A stretch of DNA of 59,019 bases. It comes from an uncultured Pelagibacteraceae bacterium. Lineage in GTDB: Bacteria > Pseudomonadota > Alphaproteobacteria > Pelagibacterales > Pelagibacteraceae. The stretch covers positions 1-59,019 of the forward strand of contig CABZPD010000005.1 in assembly GCA_902527415.1 (NCBI GenBank), given 5' to 3'. Positions within the stretch are counted from its first letter, which is position 1. Each line of letters starts with the position of its first letter. The notes below the pieces were generated by a model. That model ran no database searches, had not been told where the DNA came from, and saw only the letters and a list, made by a program, of their open reading frames with translations. Below are positions 1-7,914 of the stretch, piece by piece. A program made the translations under genes and the position numbers.

Positions 1-1
1 T

Positions 2-751
2 AAAACTGTTATACCAGGATCTATTTGGGCTGAAAAAGTTTGTGGTACAAATGGTTTAGGATTATCCGTTGAATTAAAAAAACCTACAATAGTTTCTGGA
101 AAAGAGCATTTTTTTATAGCACATGAAAATATATCTTGTTTCGCAAGTCCAATAATCAATTATGACGGTAAAACTATTGGAATTATAGATGCCTCAACTG
201 ACTATATGTCAAGAGAACAACACACTCTGGCTTTAGTGAAACTTGCAACTAGAAGTATCGAAACAAAGTTATTTTTAAAAAAATTTGAACATGAATTAAT
301 TTTATCTTTTCATCCTAGACAAGAGTATTTATCAACAACAAGTGTTGGATTATTAGCTGTAAATGGAGATGGCCTAATTGTAGGTGCAAATAGCAATGCA
401 AAAATAATGCTTAATGGATTGGTTGACCTAAAAAACGAAAATTTTAATAAAATTTTTACTAACTCATTTTCATCTATTGCATCAGATTTATTAAATAATA
501 AGACATTAAAAATTACAGACCATTTAGGTTCATCAGTGTTTGTAGTTAAAAGTCAAATTTTTAAAGAAAACAAATTTATTGAAACAAAATCAGAAAAGAA
601 AACTTCTGCATGCAAAAATTGCGAAGATACTAAAATTAAAAGAGAAAAATGTGTTTTAATTAGATCAACATTTAATGAAACAAATAATATTTCTGCAGCA
701 TCAAGGAAATTGGGTGTTTCAAGAACAACGATTTATAAACACTTACAGTAA
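2..751 (+). CDS. AcoR-type GAF-PAS-Fis regulator lacking AAA+ domain (5' partial)
   Basis: The frame is open from the window edge, so the gene begins upstream; 249 codons are visible. Residues 1-75 resemble the end of an AcoR-type GAF domain (GTNGLGLSVE, later CFASPIINYDGKTIGIIDAS). Residues about 104-185 look PAS-like, starting HPRQEYLSTT. Residues 216-249 are a Fis-type helix-turn-helix ending SRTTIYKHLQ. AcoR relatives normally carry a sigma54-contacting AAA+ ATPase between PAS and HTH. Here only a short linker with CKNC and a further Cys (residues 204-217) fills that place. SAR11 is known to have few sigma factors and no sigma54, so I infer a sigma70-type activator or repressor. It converges on the glycolate operon (6-base gap) and is its natural candidate regulator. 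The ligand is unknown. Confidence 0.8.
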   Translation, partial: KTVIPGSIWAEKVCGTNGLGLSVELKKPTIVSGKEHFFIAHENISCFASPIINYDGKTIGIIDASTDYMSREQHTLALVKLATRSIETKLFLKKFEHELILSFHPRQEYLSTTSVGLLAVNGDGLIVGANSNAKIMLNGLVDLKNENFNKIFTNSFSSIASDLLNNKTLKITDHLGSSVFVVKSQIFKENKFIETKSEKKTSACKNCEDTKIKREKCVLIRSTFNETNNISAASRKLGVSRTTIYKHLQ

Positions 752-757
752 ACTATT

Positions 758-1672
758 TTAATCAATGGGATAGTCCCAAGCGCTGCCACCTATAACTTTA
801 GAAATAGCTGAAAAATCTTTAGTATCGTTTCCATCTTTACAAAATTGGTCATAAATTTCTAAAGCCATTTTTCCTAATGGTGTTTCTGCATTCACACTCT
901 TGGCACAATCATTTGCAAGTTTAAGATCTTTATTCATCATTCCTGCAGAGAAACCTGGACGATAATTATTATTAGAGGGTGTACCATCAATTAAACCAGG
1001 TAAAGGAGGATACACTGAAATTGGCCAACTATTACCAGATGCATTTTTCATAATTTCATGAACTTTTTTAATATCTATGTTTAATCTTTTTGCTAACATT
1101 AATGACTCAGAAGCAGCAATCATTGCAATACCTAAGGCCATGTTGTTACAAATTTTGGCACCATTCCCACTTCCTAAATCACCTGCATGAAATATATTTT
1201 TTCCCATGACTTTTAATAAAGGAAGCGCTTTTTCAAATGCTTTTTTCGATCCACCAACCATTATATTTAAAGTTGCTTTTTGGGCCCCCATTACTCCACC
1301 GCTAACTGGCGCATCAATCATTTCTATTCCTAATTCTGAAGCTTTTTTTCCAATTTCAATAGAAGTTTGAATATCAATTGTTGAACAATCAATTAGCAAA
1401 CAATTTTTTGATACTTTATTTATTATTCCATTATCTCCTAAATAAACTTCTTTAGAATGCTTACCCTCTGGAAGCATTGTTATAACTGTTTCTACATCAT
1501 CTGTAATTAAGTCATCTAAGTTTTCGATTGTCTCAAGATTTTTATCTTTTGCAATCTCAAGCATTTTTTTTGAAACATCAAAAACTTTTACAGATTTTCC
1601 TGCCTTCATTAAATTTTCAGCCATTAGACAACCCATGTTGCCAACACCAATGAAAGCTATCGATTGAGACAT
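758..1672 (-). CDS. 3-hydroxyisobutyrate dehydrogenase family protein (MmsB/GarR type)
   Basis: NAD(P)-dependent beta-hydroxyacid dehydrogenase of 304 residues, the usual family length. The N-terminal Rossmann motif is FIGVGNMG (residues 7-14). The substrate loop DAPVSGGVMGAQ and the catalytic-Lys helix around GNGAKICNN are present. The C-terminal half has a GNSWPISVYPPLPG segment and a later PSNNNYRPGF segment like those of MmsB, so valine-type 3-hydroxyisobutyrate is a likely substrate. Tartronate semialdehyde (GarR/GlxR) is the alternative suggested by the glycolate context. It is the last gene of the minus-strand glc operon, one base after the preceding dehydrogenase. The product is cytosolic. 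Family is certain; substrate is not. Confidence 0.88.
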   Translation of the reverse strand: MSQSIAFIGVGNMGCLMAENLMKAGKSVKVFDVSKKMLEIAKDKNLETIENLDDLITDDVETVITMLPEGKHSKEVYLGDNGIINKVSKNCLLIDCSTIDIQTSIEIGKKASELGIEMIDAPVSGGVMGAQKATLNIMVGGSKKAFEKALPLLKVMGKNIFHAGDLGSGNGAKICNNMALGIAMIAASESLMLAKRLNIDIKKVHEIMKNASGNSWPISVYPPLPGLIDGTPSNNNYRPGFSAGMMNKDLKLANDCAKSVNAETPLGKMALEIYDQFCKDGNDTKDFSAISKVIGGSAWDYPID

Positions 1673-1673
1673 T

Positions 1674-2627
1674 TTAATTTACTTTATTGATACAGTTTCC
1701 AGTTCTAAAAAACTCATCTAGATTATCAACTGCTAAATTTCCCATTGCAATTCTTGTATCTTTTGTTGCACTCCCCAGATGAGGTAAAACAAAAGCACTT
1801 GGAATTTTTAAATAACCAGGATTTAAATTTGGTTCATTTTTATAAACATCTAATCCTGCTGCATAAATTTTTCTTCTATTCAATGCATCAATTAAAGCTT
1901 CATCATCAACTATATCACCTCTTGCAACATTTGTTATCACGGCACCTTTAGGAAAATACTCAACAGTCTCTTTATTAATTAAGTTCTCTGTTTCTTTTGT
2001 GGCTGGACAACAAATTGACAAAACATCTGAGACTGAAAAAAGACTTTTTATACTGTCATGATATGTTGCATCTTGTTCTTTATCTTCACTTAATTTTGAA
2101 CGATTATGATAATGAATAACCATACCTAAAGATTTTGCGATTTTTGCAATTTTTTGGCCAATACGACCCATACCTAAAATTCCTAATCTTGTTCCCGTTA
2201 ATTGTTTTCCAATTAAATAGTCAGCAGACCATTTCCATCCACCTTCTTTTGCAGACTCAATCCCTTCTGAAGCTCTTCTACATGCTCCTAAAATTAATAA
2301 AATTCCAATTTCTGCTGTTGCATCTGATAAAACTTCTGGTGTATTTGTTACTGCTATACCTCTATTTTTTGCTGCCTCTAAATCAATGTTTCCAAATCCA
2401 ACTGCAAAATTAGAGATAATTTTTACTGAGTTTGGTAATTGATTAATAGTTTCTGCATCTAATTTTTCAGTTAATGATGATAAAATTCCATCACATCCTT
2501 CACTCATTTCTATTATTTTTTTTTGAGAATAAAGTTCATCATTAGTATTAAACTTTGCATCAAATAATTTAGAAGCTTTATCTTCACTTTCTCTTATTAA
2601 ACGTCTTGTAATTAAAACTTTTTTCAT
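1674..2627 (-). CDS. D-2-hydroxyacid dehydrogenase (glyoxylate/hydroxypyruvate reductase type)
   Basis: A 317-residue NAD(P)H-dependent reductase of the D-isomer-specific 2-hydroxyacid dehydrogenase family. The nucleotide-binding motif LGILGMGRIGQKIA lies near residue 150. The catalytic triad is readable: Arg in NVARGDIVDD, Glu in DVYKNEP and His in LPHLGSAT. This pattern fits the GyaR/GhrB subgroup, which interconverts glyoxylate and glycolate or hydroxypyruvate and glycerate. It follows glcF by 5 bases in the same operon, so it probably balances glyoxylate made by GlcDEF. It could also act on other 2-oxoacids. Confidence 0.9.
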   Translation of the reverse strand: MKKVLITRRLIRESEDKASKLFDAKFNTNDELYSQKKIIEMSEGCDGILSSLTEKLDAETINQLPNSVKIISNFAVGFGNIDLEAAKNRGIAVTNTPEVLSDATAEIGILLILGACRRASEGIESAKEGGWKWSADYLIGKQLTGTRLGILGMGRIGQKIAKIAKSLGMVIHYHNRSKLSEDKEQDATYHDSIKSLFSVSDVLSICCPATKETENLINKETVEYFPKGAVITNVARGDIVDDEALIDALNRRKIYAAGLDVYKNEPNLNPGYLKIPSAFVLPHLGSATKDTRIAMGNLAVDNLDEFFRTGNCINKVN

Positions 2628-2632
2628 AAATC

Positions 2633-3922
2633 CTATTTTAAAATTTCAGGTTTTGGTCCGCCTGTGTACCAGTCTAAAACTTCAATTGTATGTAATATAG
2701 GAACTTTAGTACCATGAGAAATTTGGGTAATACAACCAATATTTCCTGTAGAAATAAAATCAGGATTTAAACTCTCTATATTATTTACTTTTTTCTCTAA
2801 TAACTGTTTTGCAATTTTTGATTGTAAGATGTTGTAAGTTCCTGCTGAGCCACAACATATATGTCCCTCTGGTATTTCCATTATTTCATTATTAGTTTTT
2901 TCAAGTAAAGATATTGGTTGAGCATGAACTTTTTGCCCATGCTGCATTGAGCATGCAGAGTGATATGCAACCTTATATTTTTTTCCTTTTGATTTTATAT
3001 CTAATTTTAAACTTTCAAAAATATATTCAGATATATCCCTTGTTAAATCAGATATCACTTTAGCTTTTTTACTAAGCTCTTTATCATCTCTAAAAATAAA
3101 TCCATAATCTTTCATAGTCGTTCCACAGCCTGATGTGTTTGATAAAATTGCATCTAAATTACCTTTTTGATACTCCTCATACCAAGTATTAATATTATTT
3201 TTAAAATCTTGATGAGCATCTTCCTCTTTTCCTAAATGATGATTTAATGATCCGCAGCAACGAATTTTTTTTGGAACAACTACCTCAACACCATGCCTAT
3301 TTAATAATCTTATTGTTGCTTCATTTATTTGAGGAGATATTTCTTTTTGTACACAACCAGTCAATAATGCTACCCTTGCAACTTTCTTTTTACCTGAAGC
3401 TTTATAAACTTCCTTAATTGGCAAATTTTTTTTTGGAAAACTACTTGGCATCAAATCGATCATATCTTTAATCCTTGAAGGCATTAAAAATTTAAAAGGT
3501 TTACTTAATTTAACTAAAAAACTTGATAGTCTGAAAACTTTAGTATTTGGAAGGGTAATAGATAAAAAATATCTAATTAATTTATCAAAAGTAGATCTTT
3601 CATAATTTTTTTCGATATATTTTTTTCCATGATCAATTAGATGCATGTAATTAACACCAGCTGGACATGTAGTCATACAGCTGTAGCATGAAAGACATCT
3701 GTCTATATGTTTAACAACTTTTTCGGTTGGCTTTTTATTATTTTCCAACATATCTTTAATTAAATAAATTCTCCCTCTAGGGCCGTCTAATTCGTCTCCT
3801 AAAATTCCATACGTAGGACACGTTGCGTTACACATTCCACAATGAACACATTTTTTAAATATTTTTTCAGAAGACTGATTGTCTTTATCTTTAAGTTGAG
3901 TTTCTGTGAAATTTGTTTGCAT
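2633..3922 (-). CDS. glcF: glycolate oxidase iron-sulfur subunit GlcF
   Basis: Fe-S subunit of membrane-associated glycolate dehydrogenase, which passes electrons from GlcD/GlcE to the quinone pool. Two ferredoxin-type cysteine clusters are visible, CVHCGMCNATCP (residues 25-36) and CLSCYSCMTTCP (around 75). Two CCG-type domains follow (RCCGSLNHH and ICCGSAGTY), as in GlcF and heterodisulfide-reductase relatives. Length is 429 residues, slightly longer than most. Its ATG shares one base with the glcE stop (TAATG), which suggests translational coupling. Confidence is high from motifs and operon order. Confidence 0.96.
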   Translation of the reverse strand: MQTNFTETQLKDKDNQSSEKIFKKCVHCGMCNATCPTYGILGDELDGPRGRIYLIKDMLENNKKPTEKVVKHIDRCLSCYSCMTTCPAGVNYMHLIDHGKKYIEKNYERSTFDKLIRYFLSITLPNTKVFRLSSFLVKLSKPFKFLMPSRIKDMIDLMPSSFPKKNLPIKEVYKASGKKKVARVALLTGCVQKEISPQINEATIRLLNRHGVEVVVPKKIRCCGSLNHHLGKEEDAHQDFKNNINTWYEEYQKGNLDAILSNTSGCGTTMKDYGFIFRDDKELSKKAKVISDLTRDISEYIFESLKLDIKSKGKKYKVAYHSACSMQHGQKVHAQPISLLEKTNNEIMEIPEGHICCGSAGTYNILQSKIAKQLLEKKVNNIESLNPDFISTGNIGCITQISHGTKVPILHTIEVLDWYTGGPKPEILK

Positions 3923-5193
3923 TAAAAGTCCTTATACATTTTTCCAGGATTAAATAATCCTCTAGGGTCAAAACTTTCTTTGATTTTTTTTGATATCATT
4001 AATTTTGTATCATCAATCGTAAATAATTTTTCTGTAAATTCAAAATCCTCGGATTTTTTAATTATTGTTACATATCCGTCATTTTGAATTATTGTATTTT
4101 TTACTTCTTTTATATTTTGATCACCAGGTACCTCAATCCAAAATAATGCCCCAGACCAATCAATAAAATATCTGTATTTATTTTTAAGAAAACTCATCAT
4201 TTTTTCAGACTTTGAAGGAGGTACAACCGCTCTTAAAAGATTATTTTTGGTTTCAGAAAATAATTGTAAACTATTTATACTTTTCCAAAAAAGATCGGAT
4301 TGATAAATATCTAAATTTGATGTTTTGTATTTTTTTAAATCCATTTCGTTTGAAATATCCTTAATTCTTTCCTTAATAGAATTTTGATCCCCTTCAATTC
4401 TAAATGCAAAAAAAGCACCCTCTTGATCTAAATCATTTAATTTAAATGCTTTACTTTTATTTGGTGTGAATTTTTTAGATTTGGGTTCATCTGGTACAAA
4501 CACTGCACCTGATATTTCATTGCTAGAACTCAAAACCATATTAAATAAGTCTGAAATTATTTTTGGATCTTTCTCATAAATAATAATTGTATTTTGAGAT
4601 GGTTTTTTTGCTGAGATTTTTAAAGTGACTTCTGTAAGAGCAACCAATGTTCCAAAAGAACCACTAACTAATTTAGATAAATCATATCCAGTCACATTTT
4701 TAACAACTGTGCCTCCTGATTTAATTATATCGCCCTTTCCATTGACCCCTCTAAAACCTAAAATAAAATCTCTTACACTACCTACTTTAAATCTTCTTGA
4801 GCCTGCAAAATTGCAAGAAACACATCCGCCAGCTGTCCCTTTATTTGATTTTCCTTCTTTAAGGTAACCAAAATCAGTTGGCTCAAATGAAAGTTCTTGA
4901 TTATTTTTTTCTAAAATATTTTCTATATCTTTTATCAGTGTTCCTGGTTTGACCTTTATATACAGCTCCTCAGGAAGATATTCGATTACTCCAGATAAAC
5001 TTGAAAAATCTAAGCTCTTTGCCGCTTGAACATTATATCCAATAAATTTTTTACTATTACTTCCGTGGATATCAATTGGAAATTTTTTTTTATAAGCTTC
5101 TTTGATTAGTTCTGAAACCTCTAACTCACTTGTGGGTGACAGATGATTAGAATCTTGGAAGATCTGGGAATTTTTCTTCTCCTCTGTGAACAT
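3922..5193 (-). CDS. glcE: glycolate oxidase FAD-binding subunit GlcE
   Basis: Second flavin subunit of the glycolate dehydrogenase complex (VAO/PCMH-type FAD fold). The FAD-binding region around residues 110-170 includes KGTAGGCVSCNFAGSRR and GGTVVKNVTGYDLSKL, a GlcE hallmark. The start is set at ATG 5193 because a very strong Shine-Dalgarno stretch, GGAGGAAGGAAGAG, lies just before it on the minus strand; a GTG 21 bases upstream has no such support. The gene therefore starts 47 bases inside the end of glcD, a long overlap even here. 423 residues. Confidence 0.94.
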   Translation of the reverse strand: MFTEEKKNSQIFQDSNHLSPTSELEVSELIKEAYKKKFPIDIHGSNSKKFIGYNVQAAKSLDFSSLSGVIEYLPEELYIKVKPGTLIKDIENILEKNNQELSFEPTDFGYLKEGKSNKGTAGGCVSCNFAGSRRFKVGSVRDFILGFRGVNGKGDIIKSGGTVVKNVTGYDLSKLVSGSFGTLVALTEVTLKISAKKPSQNTIIIYEKDPKIISDLFNMVLSSSNEISGAVFVPDEPKSKKFTPNKSKAFKLNDLDQEGAFFAFRIEGDQNSIKERIKDISNEMDLKKYKTSNLDIYQSDLFWKSINSLQLFSETKNNLLRAVVPPSKSEKMMSFLKNKYRYFIDWSGALFWIEVPGDQNIKEVKNTIIQNDGYVTIIKKSEDFEFTEKLFTIDDTKLMISKKIKESFDPRGLFNPGKMYKDF

Positions 5194-6643
5194 GAACTCT
5201 TCCTTCCTCCGCACATTTTCTTAATATTGGATAAACTTTTCCAGGATTTAAAAGATTTTTTTCATCTAATGACATTTTAATATTTATTTGTTGCTGAATA
5301 TCATTGTCATTAAATGCTTCACACATTAACTCTCTTTTTTCAATTCCTATCCCATGTTCACCAGACAATGCTCCACCCATTCTGACACAAGCTTTAAGAA
5401 TTTCAGCACCAAATTCCTCTGTTCTTCTAAGTTCCTCTTTATTGCTTCCATCAAAAAGAATTAATGGATGTAAATTACCATCTCCAGCATGAAAACCATT
5501 TGCTACTCCCAAATTATATTTCTTTGATAATCTACTTATCTCTTTAAGAATTTCTGAAAGCTTTCCCCTCGGAATTGTTCCATCCATACAATAATAATCA
5601 GGTGCCATTGCTCCACATGCGGGAAAAGCTGCTTTTCTTCCTGACCAAAATCCTAATCTTTCTTTTTCATTTTTACTTAACTTAAAGCTATTTGATTTAT
5701 TTTTTTCTGCTATTTGTTTTATTTGTTTAAACAATTCGTCTACTTCAGATTTCGTTCCATCTAGTTCAACAATCATTAAAACTTCAGCATCCATAGGATA
5801 ACCAGCGTGAACAAATTTTTCTGTTGCATCAATTAAAGCTTTATCCATTATTTCCATACCTGCTGGTGTAATTCCATTTGAAATAATATCTGTTACACAA
5901 TTTCCTCCATCTTCAATTGTTGGAAAACCAATCAAGGCAGCTTTAACTGTTTGGGGATTTTTTAAAATTTTAACTGTTACTTCTGTAATCACACCTAACA
6001 ATCCTTCAGATCCACAGATTAATCCTAATAAATCATACCCTTCTTGATCTAAAGTTTTTCCACCTATTCTACAAATAGTTCCATCCATCATAACCATTTC
6101 AACACCCAAAATATTATTTGTTGTTGTTCCATATTTTAATGAGTGAACACCTCCGGAATTTTCAGCAACATTTCCACCTATAGAACAAGCTAACTGACTT
6201 GAAGGATCTGGGGCATAGTAATATCCCTTATGTTTAACAGCATGAGTAATTGATAAATTTGTAACACCCGGTTGAGTAACAACACACTTGTTATCAAAAT
6301 CTATATCTAAAATTTTATTAAATTTTCCAAGTCCTAATAAAATTGCATCATTTAATGGAAGAGCTCCACCTGAAAGACCAGTTCCTGCTCCTCTTGGAAT
6401 AACTTTAATATTTTCTCTATGGCAAAATTTTAATATCTCACTTACTTCTTGAGTATTTTCAGGAAGTACAACGGCTAAAGGTAAATTTTTGTACGCAGCT
6501 AGTGCATCTGTTTCGTAAGGTCTTATTTCATCTAATTCACTTAAAACATTTTTTTTATCGGTAAATTGTTTTAGATTATTAACAATTAAGTCTTTTTTAC
6601 TGACTATTGTTCTATCAACTTTTGGCAAAGCTATTTCAGACAT
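5147..6643 (-). CDS. glcD: glycolate oxidase FAD-linked subunit GlcD
   Basis: Catalytic FAD subunit of glycolate dehydrogenase (glycolate to glyoxylate). It has 498 residues, matching the family. The PCMH-type FAD site is visible as PRGAGTGLSGGALP, DPSSQLACSIGGNVAENSGG and GSEGLLGVITEV. The C-terminal oxidase domain carries NGFHAGDGNLHP and GALSGEHGIG, the His-rich substrate region typical of GlcD and D-lactate dehydrogenases. The end of the gene encodes both the GlcD tail and the ribosome-binding site for glcE. It starts 3 bases after the aminotransferase stop, so it belongs to the same operon. Confidence 0.97.
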   Translation of the reverse strand: MSEIALPKVDRTIVSKKDLIVNNLKQFTDKKNVLSELDEIRPYETDALAAYKNLPLAVVLPENTQEVSEILKFCHRENIKVIPRGAGTGLSGGALPLNDAILLGLGKFNKILDIDFDNKCVVTQPGVTNLSITHAVKHKGYYYAPDPSSQLACSIGGNVAENSGGVHSLKYGTTTNNILGVEMVMMDGTICRIGGKTLDQEGYDLLGLICGSEGLLGVITEVTVKILKNPQTVKAALIGFPTIEDGGNCVTDIISNGITPAGMEIMDKALIDATEKFVHAGYPMDAEVLMIVELDGTKSEVDELFKQIKQIAEKNKSNSFKLSKNEKERLGFWSGRKAAFPACGAMAPDYYCMDGTIPRGKLSEILKEISRLSKKYNLGVANGFHAGDGNLHPLILFDGSNKEELRRTEEFGAEILKACVRMGGALSGEHGIGIEKRELMCEAFNDNDIQQQINIKMSLDEKNLLNPGKVYPILRKCAEEGRVHVHRGEEKFPDLPRF

Positions 6644-6646
6644 AGC

Positions 6647-7810
6647 TTAGCCTAACATTTTTTTGATATTTTCCAATGCGTTAGAAATGTTATCTCGAGA
6701 GGCTGCAAAGCTAAATCTTACGTAATCTTTGCATGTTTTTCCAAAAGCTGTACCGGGGACTATAGCAACACCTGCCTCATGCATAGCTCTTTTACAGAAT
6801 TCACTTCCATCCATTCCAGTTCCAATAACTTTAGGGAACGCATAAAACGCGCCACCAGGCAAACTGCATTCTACACCTGGTAAACTATTTAAACCTTCGT
6901 GAATTAATTTTCTTCTTAAAGTAAATTTTTCCATCATCTCATCTATTGAGTCATCAGGTCCATCTAAAGCTGCAATACCTGCAAACTGAGCAGCAGCATT
7001 TACACATGAGACACTATTAATTAATAATTTATTTACATGCTCAACTAAATTTTCTGGCCAAAAACTCCAACCAAGTCTCCAACCTGTCATTGAGTAAGCT
7101 TTACTCCAACCTTCTAAAACTATTAATCTTTCTCTTAACTCAGGATAATTAAAAAATGTTGGCATTTCTTTATCATCAAAAATTTGTCTACTATAAATTT
7201 CATCACTTAAAATAGTAACATGAGGGTGTTTTTTTAAACCTTCAGCTAATTTGTCTATTTCTGATTTTTCTACAAAACTTCCTGTTGGGTTGTTTGGATT
7301 TATTAAAATTAATAATCTAGTTTTATCAGTAATTAGAGATAAAATTTTATCTGCACTAAACTTTAAATCTTTATCTTCAGTAAGATCGTAAGGAACTGCT
7401 GTAGAACCAGTATAATTAATCATTGATTCATAAATAGGGAAAGCTGGAGTTGGATGAATTATCTCCGCTCCTGGCTCACCAAAACACTGAATTGCATAAT
7501 GCATTGTTGGCTTTCCACCTGGCATAATAATAATTCTTTCAGGATCTACGTCTGCACTATATCTTTTCTTAATCCATCTAGTAACTGATTGTCTACATTC
7601 TAAAATTCCATTTGAAAGCACATATCCGTGATGACCATCATCTAGAGCTTTTTTTGCTGCTTCGACAACGTGCTTTGGAGTTTTGAAATCAGGTTGACCT
7701 AGACCTAAATGAATCATCGGTTTACCTTGAGCTTCAAGTTTTTTTGCTTCAGCTAAAACAGAAAAAGCGCTTTCAGTTCCAAGCCTGTTTAAAGATTTTG
7801 CAAGTTCCAT
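6647..7810 (-). CDS. class I/II pyridoxal-phosphate aminotransferase
   Basis: A fold-type I aminotransferase, 387 residues from ATG 7810. An upstream in-frame TTG at 7837 gives a tail unlike the family and was not used. The PLP-binding Lys lies in GWSKAYSMTGWRLGW. LGLGQPDF, INPNNPTGS and DEIYSRQIFD are also typical of AspC-like enzymes. As first gene of the glc operon it may transaminate glyoxylate to glycine, or supply or remove an amino donor in that pathway. That role is inferred from position; substrate specificity cannot be read here. Confidence 0.92.
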   Translation of the reverse strand: MELAKSLNRLGTESAFSVLAEAKKLEAQGKPMIHLGLGQPDFKTPKHVVEAAKKALDDGHHGYVLSNGILECRQSVTRWIKKRYSADVDPERIIIMPGGKPTMHYAIQCFGEPGAEIIHPTPAFPIYESMINYTGSTAVPYDLTEDKDLKFSADKILSLITDKTRLLILINPNNPTGSFVEKSEIDKLAEGLKKHPHVTILSDEIYSRQIFDDKEMPTFFNYPELRERLIVLEGWSKAYSMTGWRLGWSFWPENLVEHVNKLLINSVSCVNAAAQFAGIAALDGPDDSIDEMMEKFTLRRKLIHEGLNSLPGVECSLPGGAFYAFPKVIGTGMDGSEFCKRAMHEAGVAIVPGTAFGKTCKDYVRFSFAASRDNISNALENIKKMLG

Positions 7811-7835
7811 AACAATTTTTAAAATTAAAGTCGCC

Positions 7836-7864
7836 AAACTAAACGAAAATTAGTTTTTTGTCTA
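7836..7864 (-). promoter_or_regulatory. possible promoter of the glc operon with repeated AAACTAA motifs
   Basis: On the minus strand TAGACA (7864-7859) is followed after 17 bases by TAGTTT (7841-7836), a fair -35 and a weak -10 element. This would give a short leader before the ATG at 7810. The same stretch contains AAACTAA at 7872-7866 and 7856-7850 and its inverted copy at 7842-7836. The repeats could be an operator for the converging Fis-type regulator, but the region is very AT-rich and chance is a real alternative. Confidence 0.3.
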
Positions 7865-7914
7865 TTTAGTTTAAAAATTTAATTAATCAAATAAATGCTT
7901 AAAATTCTAATATT

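Noticed and set aside
1745-2413. Two plus-strand open frames rich in Leu and Gln
   Set aside because: They are antisense shadows of the D-2-hydroxyacid dehydrogenase; their composition is that of the reversed AT-rich sequence and no domain is seen.
7811-7914. Possible terminator hairpin AAACTAA/TTAGTTT downstream of the FMN oxidase
   Set aside because: The stem is short and fully AT-rich, and the same bases fit a promoter or operator for the glc operon equally well; too weak to call a terminator.
7811-7914. Glycine riboswitch before the glycolate operon
   Set aside because: Looked for because SAR11 uses glycine riboswitches, but the spacer is too short and too AT-rich to hold the conserved aptamer core.
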